From Serendipita indica DSM 11827 (Eukaryota > Basidiomycota > Agaricomycetes > Sebacinales > Serendipitaceae): DNA of 64,000 nt. The DNA is taken from NCBI GenBank assembly GCA_910890315.1, contig CAJVGD010000050.1:124001-188000 (forward strand). The letters are read 5' to 3'. The stretch's first letter is position 1. Each line of letters opens with the position of its first letter. A program made the translations under genes and the position numbers. Positions 50,607 to 62,152 of the stretch are shown piece after piece. The notes under the pieces are model-generated. The model saw nothing but the letters and a program-made list of their open reading frames with translations, did not search any database and was not told the origin of the DNA.

Positions 50607-53600
50607 ATGCGAATTATACCCACAGATGTACCCACAAGCCCTGTAGAGTCTAGCGCAAAGTCGGTGCGCTCGACCAAGTCTTCCAAGTACAAGGAATACG
50701 ACGTGCGTCGCTTATTCTTCTGCCATTAATTTCGCTTATGCCTCATCGCCTATTAGATATTCCGCCGTTGGGATGACTGTCTAGACTTTCAGCGCACGCT
50801 CGAGGGCGAATATCAGTTCATCGCCCAGCGACGACGAAAGGGTCAGCCTGCTTTGGATCACCATGCCAAAAACACCCTTTACCCAGCTCAACGGGCCGCC
50901 TCTTTTGACTCTCTACCGGTTTGTACACGTCCTTGTTGTGTTGGCCGTATGGTACTCATTCAGCCTGCCAATAGGCCGGCCCTGATCCCAGTTCGATCGC
51001 TCTCGACGTGCACGAGTACATTCCCAAGTTGACCAAAAAGTCCAATCTCTTTCGTGCCAATCACAGCACCGTCTCTCAACGCGGTGAAGAGTTCAAGGCA
51101 ATGATCAACGCGTTGCTCGACGAGGACGCCCACTCGACCATTCGCGAGTTGCGGACGGTACCTATTGTCCGGGACTTTTTTGCCTTATGGCGAAGGGACA
51201 AGGAAGCCGAGCGCAGGAGCGCAAAGACAGCCTCCATTACCTCTCCGCCTTTACCCGGGGCCCCAACTGCACCCACCGTCGTGCCTGTGGTCAATACTCC
51301 CCCGCCGCCGGCCCCCGTACTCGCTCCCAAGTCGGGTCCAGCGCAGTCGACTCCTCAAAGATCACCGACATTGAACCATTTAGCAGATTTCCTGCACACC
51401 CCGGTCACTTCAGTTCCGAAATCACCCAAGCCTGCAGGAAGGAATTCATATGCGACTCCACGCGGTAACATACGACCGAGCACGGCAAATGTCGAATTAT
51501 ATCCATCCAACAGACCACCGGCATCCCTATTCTTGGCAACCTCTGACGCCGCTCCTGGACCATCCACACCTGCAGTTAATGCGGCCAACTCGATACCCGC
51601 GGCAGCTTCGCGGTTTTCCCGAAGTCAAACGCTACCCGTCCCTAATCAGCCTGTAGATCCATTGGATCCTGTTTCCGATGCGGGACTCCGCGCACGAGAG
51701 GGATTAATGCTACGCCCCTTGGCTAGGGAAGATCCATCGTCACAATGGGGAGGATTATCTCGTCCCCCACTTCGAAAGGGGTCCAGTCCAGAGCTTGCGA
51801 GACCATCGACGGCAACCGGAGGAGAGCGGGCGAGAACTCGGGACTATGCTTCCCCGCATCGGCTTCAGGACAACTGGCAAGGTTTCAGCGGTGGAGGGTT
51901 GCAACCAATGCCCATTCATCGTCTTGCACAAAGACAACCCTCGCTGCCAGGGTTGCCTCGAAAAGCCACGCTAAGGGAGAGTCCCTCTGTCGAAGGCGGA
52001 CTTGCGGGGGATGCTCTCAAGCCACTTACATCGTTTCCATTTGATCATCCTCCCGAGTCGCCTGGCTCACCTGGTGTCGCTGTTCCGGCGGCTGGTCGAA
52101 GGAGACTCGACTCGTTGGCTGTGTTGGACCCAGAGATGTATCAAACCCTGGCCTCTCAAGGTCAGGCTATGCAATCGTCACCATCACTATTGCAATTTGG
52201 ACGGTCCCCGTCTATCGGTCATGACACTTCTCAGGTCATCCCACGCGCCCGCAAGACACCCCCCATCCAGGACAGCGGAAACAGGAGTGCGCGTTTCTTC
52301 GTAGATGATCCAAATGGAAATCTTCTCGTTGATGTCGCCAATGGACCGCCTCCTCGGTCTCCCATCTCGGCGGGCATGGGCTCACTCACGTTGGACCCCG
52401 AAATGGGCCGGGTGCGCAAAAATTCGACACATTCTCATGAGAGTGACGAGGGCCAATTTGGGCAAATCGCAAGAGAGAGGTCGGTTCAGAATACGCGCCT
52501 TATTGGCCGACCACCGCCTGGGAAACAACCAATAATGCGTCCGCCTCCCACCGCGCCACTTCCGCCAACGAATGCGAACGTGGACCTAAGATCAGGACGG
52601 AGTGCAGAGGAGCGCGCGTATAACCTGTCCATCATCTCGGGAGCGTCTATTCCCACCCTCTCGTCGAATGCCAGCTCCTCGTCCTTCTCTCAGGCCTCGC
52701 CGCTTTCTCCTACGGCAATGCCCGCCTCTCGCTTTCGGTCACGAGCGTCGATGAGCTCATTGGGAGATCAGCAGCAGCGTCGCTTGTCGCTCGATTCGCT
52801 CATGATGAGTGATGTCGAATTGCCGTACCTGTCGAGGAACCTATCCAACACCCAAAATCACTATTCGCTTAAGAATAAGTCGTCGGATGCCGTATTTGCA
52901 GCGCATAATGCTGTCAACGGGAATGGACCAGCCTCGGCTACGCCTACACCACGAACGTTTGGAGCTGCAAATATTGCAATCGGTGTGGGTGGCGGACGAG
53001 GGTCGTATTCGAGCCAGGATACGGATAGTACTGGGCTAAACGAGGACTCGGGTGCTCTATCATCCGCATCATCCATCCACGCGCCCGCACCTTCGCGTCT
53101 GCATCCACCCACCAAGGCCATCATTGTCTCCAAGACGACCCCTCCGCCTCCTCGCCCACCAAGATCCGCGCTTCGCAATTCGAGCCAGTTTGCTACGGGT
53201 GTGTTGCAGCGATTGGAAGAGACGAGCAATGGCGATTCGAGTGGCTCGCGTCCGCAGACTCCTTTCAACAATTTGCACAAGCAAGAGTCGCATGAGTTTA
53301 TCGATAGCTATTTCCTGACGCCGCAACTTCAGCCCACGACGCTTGACCCACCTGTCGCGCCGTTTGCGATGAGCAACAGGAATACGCGCGACTCGAACAT
53401 GTCGACGTTTTCCAATATTGCACAGTATTACCAATCGCTTCCTGAACGGCCATACGTCCCAGGTGTGCCAGCACAGGAACGACCGGGTGCTGCGGATCAT
53501 CCTCCAAGCGACTTTGAGGCCATGTCTCTGCCGCCCACGCCATTTTCGACCACATTTTTGGATTTGACGGCGCACAACAACGTGCCTACTCTGGCCCCAC

Positions 53601-53962
53601 GCACGTCGTCGCAAACTGTTTCGGGAATGGTCCCCATCAAGGCCGTTCACGCGCAGTCGGAGACGATTGTGCTCTTCAAGATTACCAAGGGGGACACATC
53701 TCTTAGCGACTTGCGTGCCAAGACTCTGCGCAAGCTCCGCGAGGCGGGTATCCCGGGCGAAAGCCTGGAAAGCGTTTCGCTCAAGTATCTCCCGTCAACT
53801 CGGAGTGGAGACTCGGCTCCGTTTGTTGGTCGGCAACGCTCCATGTCCATTGCGTCTGCGGCGGACATTGCCCAAATGGTGGACCTCGACAGCGAGGTTG
53901 AGTGGCAAAAGGCGCTTGCGACGGCAAACCCCGCACAAAAAATTCTTATTCGCGTCATTTAA
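50607..53962 (+). CDS. Large disordered protein with a C-terminal PB1-like domain
   Basis: Starts MRIIPTDVPTSPVESSAKS at 50607. A conserved N-terminal region spans three exons: IFRRWDDCLDFQRTLEGEYQ, DVHEYIPKLTKKSNLFRANH, EEFKAMINALLDEDAHSTIR and VPIVRDFFALWRRDKEAE. About 750 residues of Pro/Ser/Arg-rich sequence follow. The last ~110 residues (ETIVLFKITKGDTSLSDLRA, SLKYLPSTRSGD, VDLDSEVEWQKAL, KILIRVI) resemble a PB1 domain, with an LKY strand and an acidic DLDSE in the place of the OPCA motif. PB1 domains pair with other PB1 proteins in polarity and NADPH-oxidase signalling. I cannot assign a family name. Confidence 0.6.
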
Positions 53963-54512
53963 AAATTGACCAGTGTTGTACCAAAGTTCAACATGGCTCC
54001 ATGCACTAGGATGCAAGTCTCGCAACAGACTGCACTCGGTGCCCTTCTCGTCTCTCCGTGATTAAAGACAATCGTCTATCTGGATTAACGTCTTAACCCC
54101 CTCCTACTGGATCTCACCGGATGCAATCTTTCTCGAGTCGATCCCTTACGAACTCCAATCTCGTCACTCGTCTGTGCGTTTGTACCACTTCAACGATCAT
54201 TATCTCCAATAGACAAAGCCAACTTTGAATATACCTATGTAACGAAGACAATTATTTTCTATTCGCCCCAAACAGCTTGACTGCATCGCTTTGAGGGAAA
54301 ATATCAATGAACGAGCATGACATGAACAGCCAGCGCTATGTGATATCATAACAGGTGCGCTCTGGAATGCGCGAGATGGCCAGCCGCAGGCCACGAGGTT
54401 TGTGCGCTGCGCCGCTCGTGTTGTCGATATAACCGCGCTTCGAGGGACATCTCGATCTACCATCGCGTCCTGATCTCGTCGCACCTCTACATACCTCTCT
54501 CACACGACCAGA
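53963..54512. other. Intergenic, nothing recognised
   Basis: About 550 bp between the PB1-like gene and the HSP20-like gene. There are no supported frames longer than fragments. It is likely 3' UTR followed by the HSP20-like promoter. Confidence 0.5.
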
Positions 54513-55469
54513 ATGCTCCGCTCAGCCCTCGACAAGCCCATCATCAGCTGGGAAGAGTTTGACCGCATCTTCAACGAGGCCTTTAACCCATCCGGTGTCC
54601 CTGCCAAATCCAGCGTTAGTCATGATGGTCTCGGCGTCGTCTCGAGCGTAGACGAAAAGGAAAAGCACAAGCGCGAGGATAGTCTCGCGTCGACGAACAC
54701 CGTGTTCTCGACCATTCCGCGCGCGGCGAGTCCAGAGCCCATCTTATCCGACGCGTCGTTGGATGCAGATTCGTTTGCGGGGTTCATCAGCGAAGAGGAG
54801 ATCCCAAAGATCTATACGCCACTCGCATTCCCGACCACCTTTCCCAAGGTTGGACGTAAAGAGTCGTCGGATAGTTTGCGTTCAGAGACCAAGGCGAGTA
54901 GCGTCTTGTCGTCGTCTGTACCGCCAAAGTCGGTCGTATTTCCGAAGCGCCCGCGGGTCATGTCAAATCAGATTTCGTCGAGGCGGACGATCTCATCTGC
55001 GGGGAGTGTACCGCGTGTGAAGAGGACAAAGACCAAGCCTCGGTAAGTACATTTCATTTTTCCGAAAGAAAGGGGAGTGCTGATGTTTTGGCTGGATGTG
55101 TAGAGTGCAGATGCAGACGACCCCTGATGGCTCTACGACAACCGTGATCGACGTACCGGATATTCTCAAAGACTCTATCAACGTCGACTTTCATCATAGC
55201 CATCTCGTGGTGACTTGGCGAACGGCGACGGTGACGGAGCAAATTCTGCGCGACTCGATGGTGAGGGAGAAGAAGGAGAAGCGGTACACTCAGACCATCA
55301 TGTGAGTTATTCTTGGAGTAGAGATAGTGTGTGATATTGATGTTCGAATAGTGTACCAGAAGGGACCAAATACGAGGATGTCCGGGCCACTCTGAAGCGC
55401 AGTCAATTGACGATCAGCTTCCCTTCGAATCCAAAACTATCCGAGTCTCAGAAGACGTCCTCTCCATGA
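54513..55469 (+). CDS. HSP20/alpha-crystallin-like domain protein
   Basis: Starts MLRSALDKPIISWEEFDRIF at 54513. Residues 1-175 are Ser-rich and disordered, with basic clusters (VKRTKTKPR). Two further exons encode an HSP20-like fold: DIKDSINVDFHHSHLVV-type strands (actual DILKDSINVDFHHSHLVVTW), then EQILRDSMVREKKEKRYTQT and VPEGTKYEDVRATLKRSQLT, ending in ISFPSN. VPEGxxxEDVxAxLxxxxLTI is the typical end of a small heat-shock domain. The long N-terminal extension is unlike canonical small heat-shock proteins, so it may be a divergent regulatory member. Stop at 55467-55469. Confidence 0.6.
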
Positions 55470-55541
55470 GGGATACCACTTACGTTTATTCCTTTACTCC
55501 TTCCGCTGTGCATTTTCTTTATCCATTTTGTTGTATGTATA

Positions 55542-56724
55542 TCATTGATGGAACCCTACTTGTAGACTCATTCGAGCCATCTGAGCCACCGTTTCGCGTG
55601 GTAGTCCAAGCCCCAATGGCGGTGCCGCGAGAAGGAGGGCATACTCCTCGACCAGCGAATTGCGGAAAACCAAGGTATCATCCGTCTAATGGAGATGATG
55701 AGATGGCGCGATATAGATCAGGATAACGTACGCATATGGCAATTGGGAGCCCGTTACTCAACCACCATGAAATGTGATGTTCCGCTATTGTCTCGACTGT
55801 CTTGCACAGCAGATTGGACGACAGACAGATCTCCACTGCCATGGTCTCCTTGTGATTGAGGACGACTGAAAGTGATTCCTCGTGCAGAAAGGTGGCATGA
55901 CCCAGGCGTGCGGGCTTTGCGGAGAGTAAAGTCATTGTGTCTTCCTCTGTGTTTTCCTTTGTCTGTGGCCGTACTCAGAGTCATAAGCGAGCAATAAGGT
56001 AGCTTACCTCGGCAATATGCAGCGTGAGCTTGAGCCCGTTCTCCCTAGCGTATTCGAATGCGGCCAGAAAGTCATCTGCCTTCCCAGCCTGGGAATATGA
56101 GCAACGCTTGACCCTTTCAAAAGCACTTACCATCGGGGTACCACATAGGTCAACTCCAACCACTCTGCGGCCAGCTTCTCTCAATGATATTGCGAGCTTC
56201 ACGTTCTCCATCATGATACCTGGCGACATTCTTCGATCCAGGCTGATGATAAGATTACACTTATCTTTGTCGTACTTCTCCACCTCGTCGAGAACAGTCT
56301 CCAGGTACTCCCGCTTGCTCATAAAGGAGCTCTCGCGCGGAGTCGTGCGCAGCTCGAGATATGTGCACTGGGCAGGTTCGCCTGCACCCAACGACCCAGG
56401 CTCAAGAAACTGTGCAATAGTTGCACGCGTTGCCTTCTTGAGAGCATCCGGAGTGGAAGTAATTGCATATATCGCCGGGAAGAGATCAAAGAACTCGTTG
56501 ATCTCGTTCAATACAACCCCTTGTTCCAGAATCTTGAGCCCTTTTGCTACTGCGCCGTCTGAACCACTCGTGATCTCAGGATGTTGGTTTACTAGCTCTT
56601 GGAGGCATTCCAGAGGTATACATCCGTTGAGGTGGGCGTGTAACTCTGCTTTGGGCAACGCTTTGATGAAGTCGACGTCTTCGGTGCTCAAGGATGCGAG
56701 GGCTTCTCCACCAAAGTCGTGCAT
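55542..56724 (-). CDS. ADAL: ADAL-type adenosine/N6-methyl-AMP deaminase
   Basis: Metal-dependent amidohydrolase. ADAL (MAPDA) removes N6-methylamine from N6-methyl-AMP produced by RNA turnover. Starts MHDFGGEALASLSTEDVDFI. Metal and catalytic residues are visible: the HxH motif in LPKAELHAHLNGC, His and Glu in LKLTLHIAE, and the DD pair in ICTDDTLVF. Family-specific strings are CTYLELRTTPRESSFMSKRE, LIISLDRRM and EICLSSNLLCKTVETIAEHH. The end (QMARMSLQVGFHQ) runs to a TGA at 55542-55544. Two introns separate HIAE from TKENTEED and AIC from TDD. The DNA is convergent with the HSP20-like gene (72 bp). Confidence 0.87.
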
Positions 56725-57110
56725 CTGCGAATGCGAGTCGAGCCCCGGTATGGCTAGACGTGGCTACTCTCCAAGGTGAGTTTCGACCAATGGGCCCAGC
56801 GCCACTCGTCCGAGTCAGATCAGGCTTGGCGGTGACTAAGGCGAGGGGAAAGGTCATCAATCTAATATTGGTTGACTTCAGCAAGTGAGCGTACGACATA
56901 GTCCCAGGGTGAACTATATTATCCAAACCATCACTGAACCTCGTATATCGCATTACCATGGATTGCTTTGTTGGGACAAAACTCGACCACACCCCTTCGG
57001 TGGTGGCATTCCAGTCAGCACTCAGCTCGCGGTTTCAGCGAAAGGTGATATGATTCAAAATAGATGCAAATAACTTATGGATAGACGGCGAACTCCTTGA
57101 AACGTTTCCT
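56725..57110. other. Intergenic, nothing recognised
   Basis: 386 bp between the ADAL start and the SDR stop. It holds only short shadow frames and is presumably the ADAL promoter plus the SDR 3' UTR. Confidence 0.5.
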
Positions 57111-58074
57111 TTACTCGAGTTGTGCGCGAGAGACAATATGATCCCAAACCTTCTCTGTCACCTTGTCGTTGATGCTGTTCCCCAGTGTGAGCTTGTCCGC
57201 ATCCTTCGTAAGCCAAAAGCCTCCCTGACTATAGTACGGGTGAAGCAACGGATAAAGCATCGAAGACGCGGCATCTTCCAGTCTCCGAAGTAGAGGTTTT
57301 GCGAGAGTAGCCGCAAGACTCAGGTACCACGTTTTATGCAGACCTGGCATGTCAGTACCTCCAGGAAAGATGTGGATAAACGCCAAGTCCGGATGGCGTT
57401 CGCCCATGACCTAGAAAGCTCATTAGTGAGATATCCCTGTGAATGGATAATGAAGTCTGACTTTGACGAAGACGTCATTATACGACGCGGTTGTTTTGTT
57501 CACGCTTATCATAGAGAATTTCTTGATGTCCAGATCTTCGAGGTCGACCTTGTTGCTCGTGGCGGCATTGAGGATAATCATTGCTCGTGCATCCTCACCG
57601 GCAGCCCTGTCATTGGAGAGCAGTGGCTGAAGTTCGTAAATGAACTTGGTGCGGGCGTATGTCCGGAGCACATGCGACTCGTCAAGTCCTTCGGTTGTTA
57701 TCTTTTGCGACATTGCAAGAGCCCCGGCACTGCATACGAGCATATTGATCTTGCTGTACCGCTTCTTGATCTCTTCGACGGCAACTCGCACGTTGGATAT
57801 GAACGACACATCGCACTGGATGAACTCGTGTTTGACTGTGATGCTATTTGTCTCGTTCGGAGAGGATGGCTCGGGGAAAGATGCAACGATGCGGTCTGCA
57901 GCGGCCTGGTTTCGTCCGACGATGACAATGTTCGCTCTTCCGTTGGTATAGGTCGCTAAGAGTTTTGCCATAGTCTGACCAATCCCAGAAGTTCCTCCCG
58001 CGAACACGGCCGTAGGAATGTAGCCAAAAGGTGACCGCCTCGTTGAAGGCCTTGATAGTGGAAGGCGATGGCAT
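57111..58074 (-). CDS. Short-chain dehydrogenase/reductase, one frame break
   Basis: NAD(P)-dependent SDR of Rossmann fold. The coenzyme motif is VFAGGTSGIGQTMAKLL, followed by ANIVIVGRNQAAADRIV, FIQCDVSFISNVRVAVEEI, LVCSAGALAM, and an active-site stretch NKTTASYNDVFVK. The last exon has LAFIHIFPGGTDMPGL. The start MPSPSTIKAFNEAV at 58074 fits basidiomycete homologues, but between this N-terminus and GYIPTAVFAGG the frame shifts by one base at a run of four A (58026-58029; T on the coding strand). Three would keep the fr ame open, and there is no intron to explain it. It is either a homopolymer error or a recent inactivation. The substrate is unknown. Confidence 0.75.
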
Positions 58075-58575
58075 GGTATTGAGTGTTAGAATGGGTTTGA
58101 AAAGAAATCGAAGAGCTGTAGAAGTTGGATTATCGACCAGCAAACCATCTCGACCTATTTATGCCCGGAGATGGGAAGCTCGGGAAGCCTGAGGGCGAGG
58201 CTAAGGCTGGGAGTGATCATTCAAGCAGTAACCTCCGGCCCAATTTACCGCAGTAAGAGGCATTGTCGCGCTGATTCGCATGCTACACCTTGGTTTATAA
58301 TCTATGTATCCGCAGCTGATGACTTTGAAAGATAACAGCGGCCACTACGAGGTAATGACGGTTGTAGAGACTGTACTTGAGCAGGAAACAGCGCTTGACA
58401 CTCTGCAATATTTTTGAGGGTCGACATCCGTCGGGTCCAAGTTGCGTTTTCACCCAGGAAACTTTGCTTTACGCTATAAACTGTTTCATGTATATTGATT
58501 CAGTGATGATAACAATTGTAAGACACTTTGTGGTGTCGGCTTTAACTTAGACCTGATGAGGACCAGCTTTGACAA
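58075..58575. other. Shared upstream region of the SDR and APC10 genes
   Basis: About 500 bp between divergent starts. A CATAAATAG element on the minus strand near 58153-58162 is a candidate TATA box for the SDR gene. Nothing else was recognised. Confidence 0.45.
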
Positions 58576-59361
58576 ATGCAGCGCGGACATATAAACCCAG
58601 GGGCGTCAGAACAAGCATGGGCTGTCTATCCAGACATTGGGAACCTCGCGCGATGGTCTGTCTCAAGCTGGAAGTACGGCTTTGGACTCGAATGCTTGCG
58701 AGATAACAATCCGGATACGTTCTGGCAGTAGGTCACTTCTCTTTTGTGATTTCATATTCTGACTCAGTGTAGCTCTGAAGGCAATCAGCCACACTCGATT
58801 ACGCTGGAGTTTCCGAAACGCGTCGCTGTCCAAGTACGGGCATAACTATCGCTTACATGCTCTCATGATGAAAAATAGAAGATCATAGTTCATCTGGATC
58901 AGAAAAAGGACGACTCGTACACGCCAGAGATCATCGGCATCCGCGCCGGAACAAGCTTACGTGACTTGCAAGATGTCCGACAAGTCAACTTTGACAAGCC
59001 GAGTGGATGGGTTGCATTTGATGTGACGAACGATTTGGCAGAGGACGGTCAGACTTTGTGAGCAGCTCCTTTTCCCCTTGTCGAGTTTTGTTCTCACCAG
59101 CTTTGCTCCCGACTCCTATGCGAGAATAGTAAACCGCTGTACGCGTATGTCGTTCAATTGGTCATTATTTCAAACTACATGAACGGCAAAGACACACATA
59201 TCCGTGGTCTCAAGATTGTCGGACCACTGGAGTAGGTTTACTCATGATCCATGCTCGCGCGTAATTGCAACTGATCCACTGACAGGGAGCCACTGTTGGA
59301 TGACACTGAAGTCTTTCCGTTTGTCAGTCCCGAGTTTAAGATGTACGAGACCATACGATAG
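58576..59361 (+). CDS. DOC1: Anaphase-promoting complex subunit APC10/Doc1
   Basis: Processivity factor and D-box co-receptor of the APC/C ubiquitin ligase. Starts MQRGHINPGASEQAWAVYPD at 58576. The DOC-homology domain shows IGNLARWSVSSWKYGFGLEC, LRDNNPDTFWHSEGNQPHSI, VAVQKIIVHLDQKKDDSYTP, GIRAGTSLRDLQDVRQVNF and VVQLVIISNYMNGKDTHIRG. The protein ends KMYETIR, so the C-terminal Ile-Arg (IR) tail that docks into the TPR subunits APC3/Cdc27 is present. The four introns are short. Stop at 59359-59361. Confidence 0.93.
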
Positions 59362-59886
59362 CTTGGACTATCCATTTAAGAACGTAAATGCAACCACGTT
59401 CACTCTATATGATACAATATGTTGTTGGCACCTGAAAGGTTATCGAACCTAGCTCGCCGAGCGCTCGAGCGAAGTCAGATAATCCCAGGTGAAATTGACT
59501 GGGGCCTATGAGGCATATAGTACTGTTCGAGACAATTATTGGCAGAATCTTTCCAGTCCATGGTGCCTAACAGGTGCATTGTTGATCCGCAATTGAGTCA
59601 ATTAATCAACAGAACTTTTAAGCGGAAATAGGATTCTGAACCAACAAAGCCACCTATTAATGAAAGCCAAACTAAAGAACCTAACACGTCGTGTTTCCTT
59701 TCCATCACCTCTATTCCACTCGTACTCTGCATCTTGTCAATGACTTGGCTGTTCGTTTATATCTATATCTAGTCCCCGTGTAATATATCTTTTCTCTCGA
59801 TCATTCAAGCTTGTGTGTGAGAGTACCGCGCCTATCCCTTCAGCTGCTGCGGAGGCCGACAACATGCTTAAACCTCTACCACGACC
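59362..59886. other. Intergenic plus conserved upstream block of copy B
   Basis: No gene seen. The last ~50 bp (about 59835-59886) resembles the sequence just before the ATG of copies A and C, ending in the shared TACCACGACC. It is probably promoter or 5' UTR of copy B. Confidence 0.5.
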
Positions 59887-61639
59887 ATGAATAATACCCG
59901 GTGGCCAGAGATTGGAAGTACGACGGAGCTGATGAGGGCTCAAAATTCAGATCTATCACTCGTTTGCGAGCTCATGCGGGAGCGGTACGCCGAGTTCTAT
60001 TGTGATTAGTATCGCATTAATAGGTGAATATCCAGAGCAAGACTGGAGCAAGAATTGTACGTCACTCATATTTTGTTCACTATACATCTATTTAAGAGAG
60101 ATAAAGCGTTAATGGCCTACGCGCATTGGTCCAAAAACACAAACCACGGGCTGAAGGCGAAAACAGGCAGTACTCAAAGGTGCTCATCGATGCATTCGAA
60201 CAAGGTGAGAGGGCTAATTGGTATCCAAAAGTGCGTAAAACATCTGTCTAGAAATCGAGGTTCGCTCGGGTCCCAATCCGAACATGCCCGAGCACATCGC
60301 GTTAGAGGAGAAGGTGCAATACCCAATTACCAAAAATCACGACTAAGAGACTATTCAGGAGCTGTCGGTCTGTTCGGAACTCGCACAGGTGCTGTATAAT
60401 GCACACGCGACACACGACGACAAATATACAAGGCTATTGGCTTCTACGGGTGAACTCAAAGAGTGGTGGAACAAACAGTGGCACCAAAAGTCGCCCGAGG
60501 GGATGCGAATGCCATTTGTGGGTGAGTGTTGCCCAATCACCAAGATATGACAAGCATAACCAGATATCGAGAACTCGAATATCGCCTAAGTGTGCACCAT
60601 CAACGCACATCCGCGAGGAACCTGAAGGGGTGGTATGAAGTCAAATTACCGGTAGGTCACCGTAAGCGACTTTTCGACTCTAGTTCTATCTGAGGTTTGC
60701 TCAGCCACTGGTGGAATCTCTCCATTCGGCCCTAGAGGACACGAAAGCAATCATGATCAACACAATAAATACCATAATGTTTGTAAATTCTCTTTCCATG
60801 ACGCAGTCTCATCAAATGTAGCGATCGTGCATCAACATGTAGTCGGATTTATTCCCGCGCGCTTGGTAGAGCATCCGATTTACTCCCATTAAACTACCGT
60901 GCATCAATCCAAGGAAAGATGGATCTAGAACTAGTCAGCGAGGCACTCGTCCCGGTGGCCTATTACAACCATTTCTTCGAAGGACGGAGCTTGCCTCTGC
61001 ATTTTGGCACAGGCACTCTTTCTCTCACTTTCCCGGCGCCTTATTCTGTGTGTCCTAAAGATTTGCATGAACCAATTGACTGACCATCTCTGCGAAAGTT
61101 GCGTGAGCCGGATCCACAAGAGTTATTGCAAGCCGAACGGAGTAACGACTTCACGTGGGTCTCTTCTGAAGCTGTCACTCTGGTGCGTTCCTTCTTCTTG
61201 GTCCATAGTTGGTGGTAATACATCTCCAGTTTGAAATTGTGCAATACGGCCCCCTTCTTCCCTTCAACTCGCGAGAGTTTCAACTCTTTAAAACAATCAC
61301 CGGAAATCGAAAATCTATCAGCTTGGTATTCTTTACAGTAAATTGAACAAAGCCTAAACTTGGTATAGCGAACATATCTCGGCGTGAATTAACCGCATTT
61401 TCAAAGCCGGATTCATCAGTCTGGGAACCCCTAGGATCTCCGAGGCGCAAGGAACTTCTCAAGATGGCCATTGGAAAAGTGGATCCACGGTGGCTCACGT
61501 TCCGTGAGGTGAGTATCGAGTCTACTTGCTCAATCTGATTCGATAATTGATGCCTGATCAGGATTCTGAGGACATTGTGGCTGCTTTCATAAGGAAATGG
61601 GATATTGAAAACGACAAGCCAAAGCCCAAAGGAAAGTAA
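59887..61639 (+). CDS. Uncharacterised multi-exon protein, family copy B
   Basis: Paralogue of copy A, same exon plan. Starts MNNTRWPEIGSTTELMRAQN at 59887 and ends WDIENDKPKPKGK at a TAA at 61637-61639. Shared blocks include GLRALVQKHKPRAEGENRQY, SKVLIDAFEQEIEVRS, AHATHDDKYTRLLASTGELK, ELEYRLSVHHQRTS, SDLLPLNYRASIQGKM, VAYYNHFFEGRSLPLHFGTG and VWEPLGSPRRKELLKMAIGK. After HFGTG the donor is GCACTC where A and C have GTACTC, so this intron would be GC-AG or spliced poorly. Otherwise the frame can be followed from start to stop, and most differences from copy A are conservative. No known domain. Confidence 0.55.
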
Positions 61640-62152
61640 CCAAAAATGATACGTCAAATTATCAAGTATGACGAGAGACTGGCAAGCTTTCATGGGAGAT
61701 GAGCCACATAGTATAGAGGAACAATGTATTGGATGAAACCTTCAATGCCCCATCAACTCTGTGTTGAGCCTAAGTGAGCCAGCAAATGATACGAATTGTC
61801 ACGAACATTGTCCTGAATCGTCACGAATCTTCACGAGGTGAACAGTCACTCATACCTGTGTCACGAATAGTCACGGATTGTCACGAATTGTCGCAGATTG
61901 TCATGAATTGTCACGATCTTCCACGAGGTTTCCAAGTCAAGCCTGTATTTTTGTCCGAGTAGGCAGCCCAAACACGTGTAATGACCACTTTCTTCGTCCA
62001 TTGCCCTTCTTCTGCATGTATAGATAGCATTTATATGCAAGTACACGGGTCTCATCCTTCAAATGAAAGTACCGCATCTGTCCTCCGTATATGTACCTTC
62101 TTGCAGGAGCTGTGGTGGAGGCTGATGACTTGCTTGACTCTTTACCACGACC
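61640..62152. other. Spacer between copies B and C
   Basis: The first part (to about 61700) matches the 3' flank of copy A. The middle holds the 10-bp-period repeat listed separately. The last ~50 bp matches the block upstream of the other family ATGs. No gene was seen. Confidence 0.55.
61793..61928. repeat. 10-bp-period minisatellite, consensus TCACGAATTG
   Basis: From 61861 to 61920 six units of exactly 10 bp follow one another (TCACGAATAG, TCACGGATTG, TCACGAATTG, TCGCAGATTG, TCATGAATTG, TCACGATCTT). A second run of about four units lies at 61793-61838, and the two runs are separated by a degenerate stretch. The array sits between two tandem gene copies. Confidence 0.85.

Noticed and set aside
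53069-53650. A 193-residue Arg-rich frame antisense to the PB1-like gene
   Set aside because: It is a shadow of the Ser/Pro-rich coding strand, with no start context or motif.
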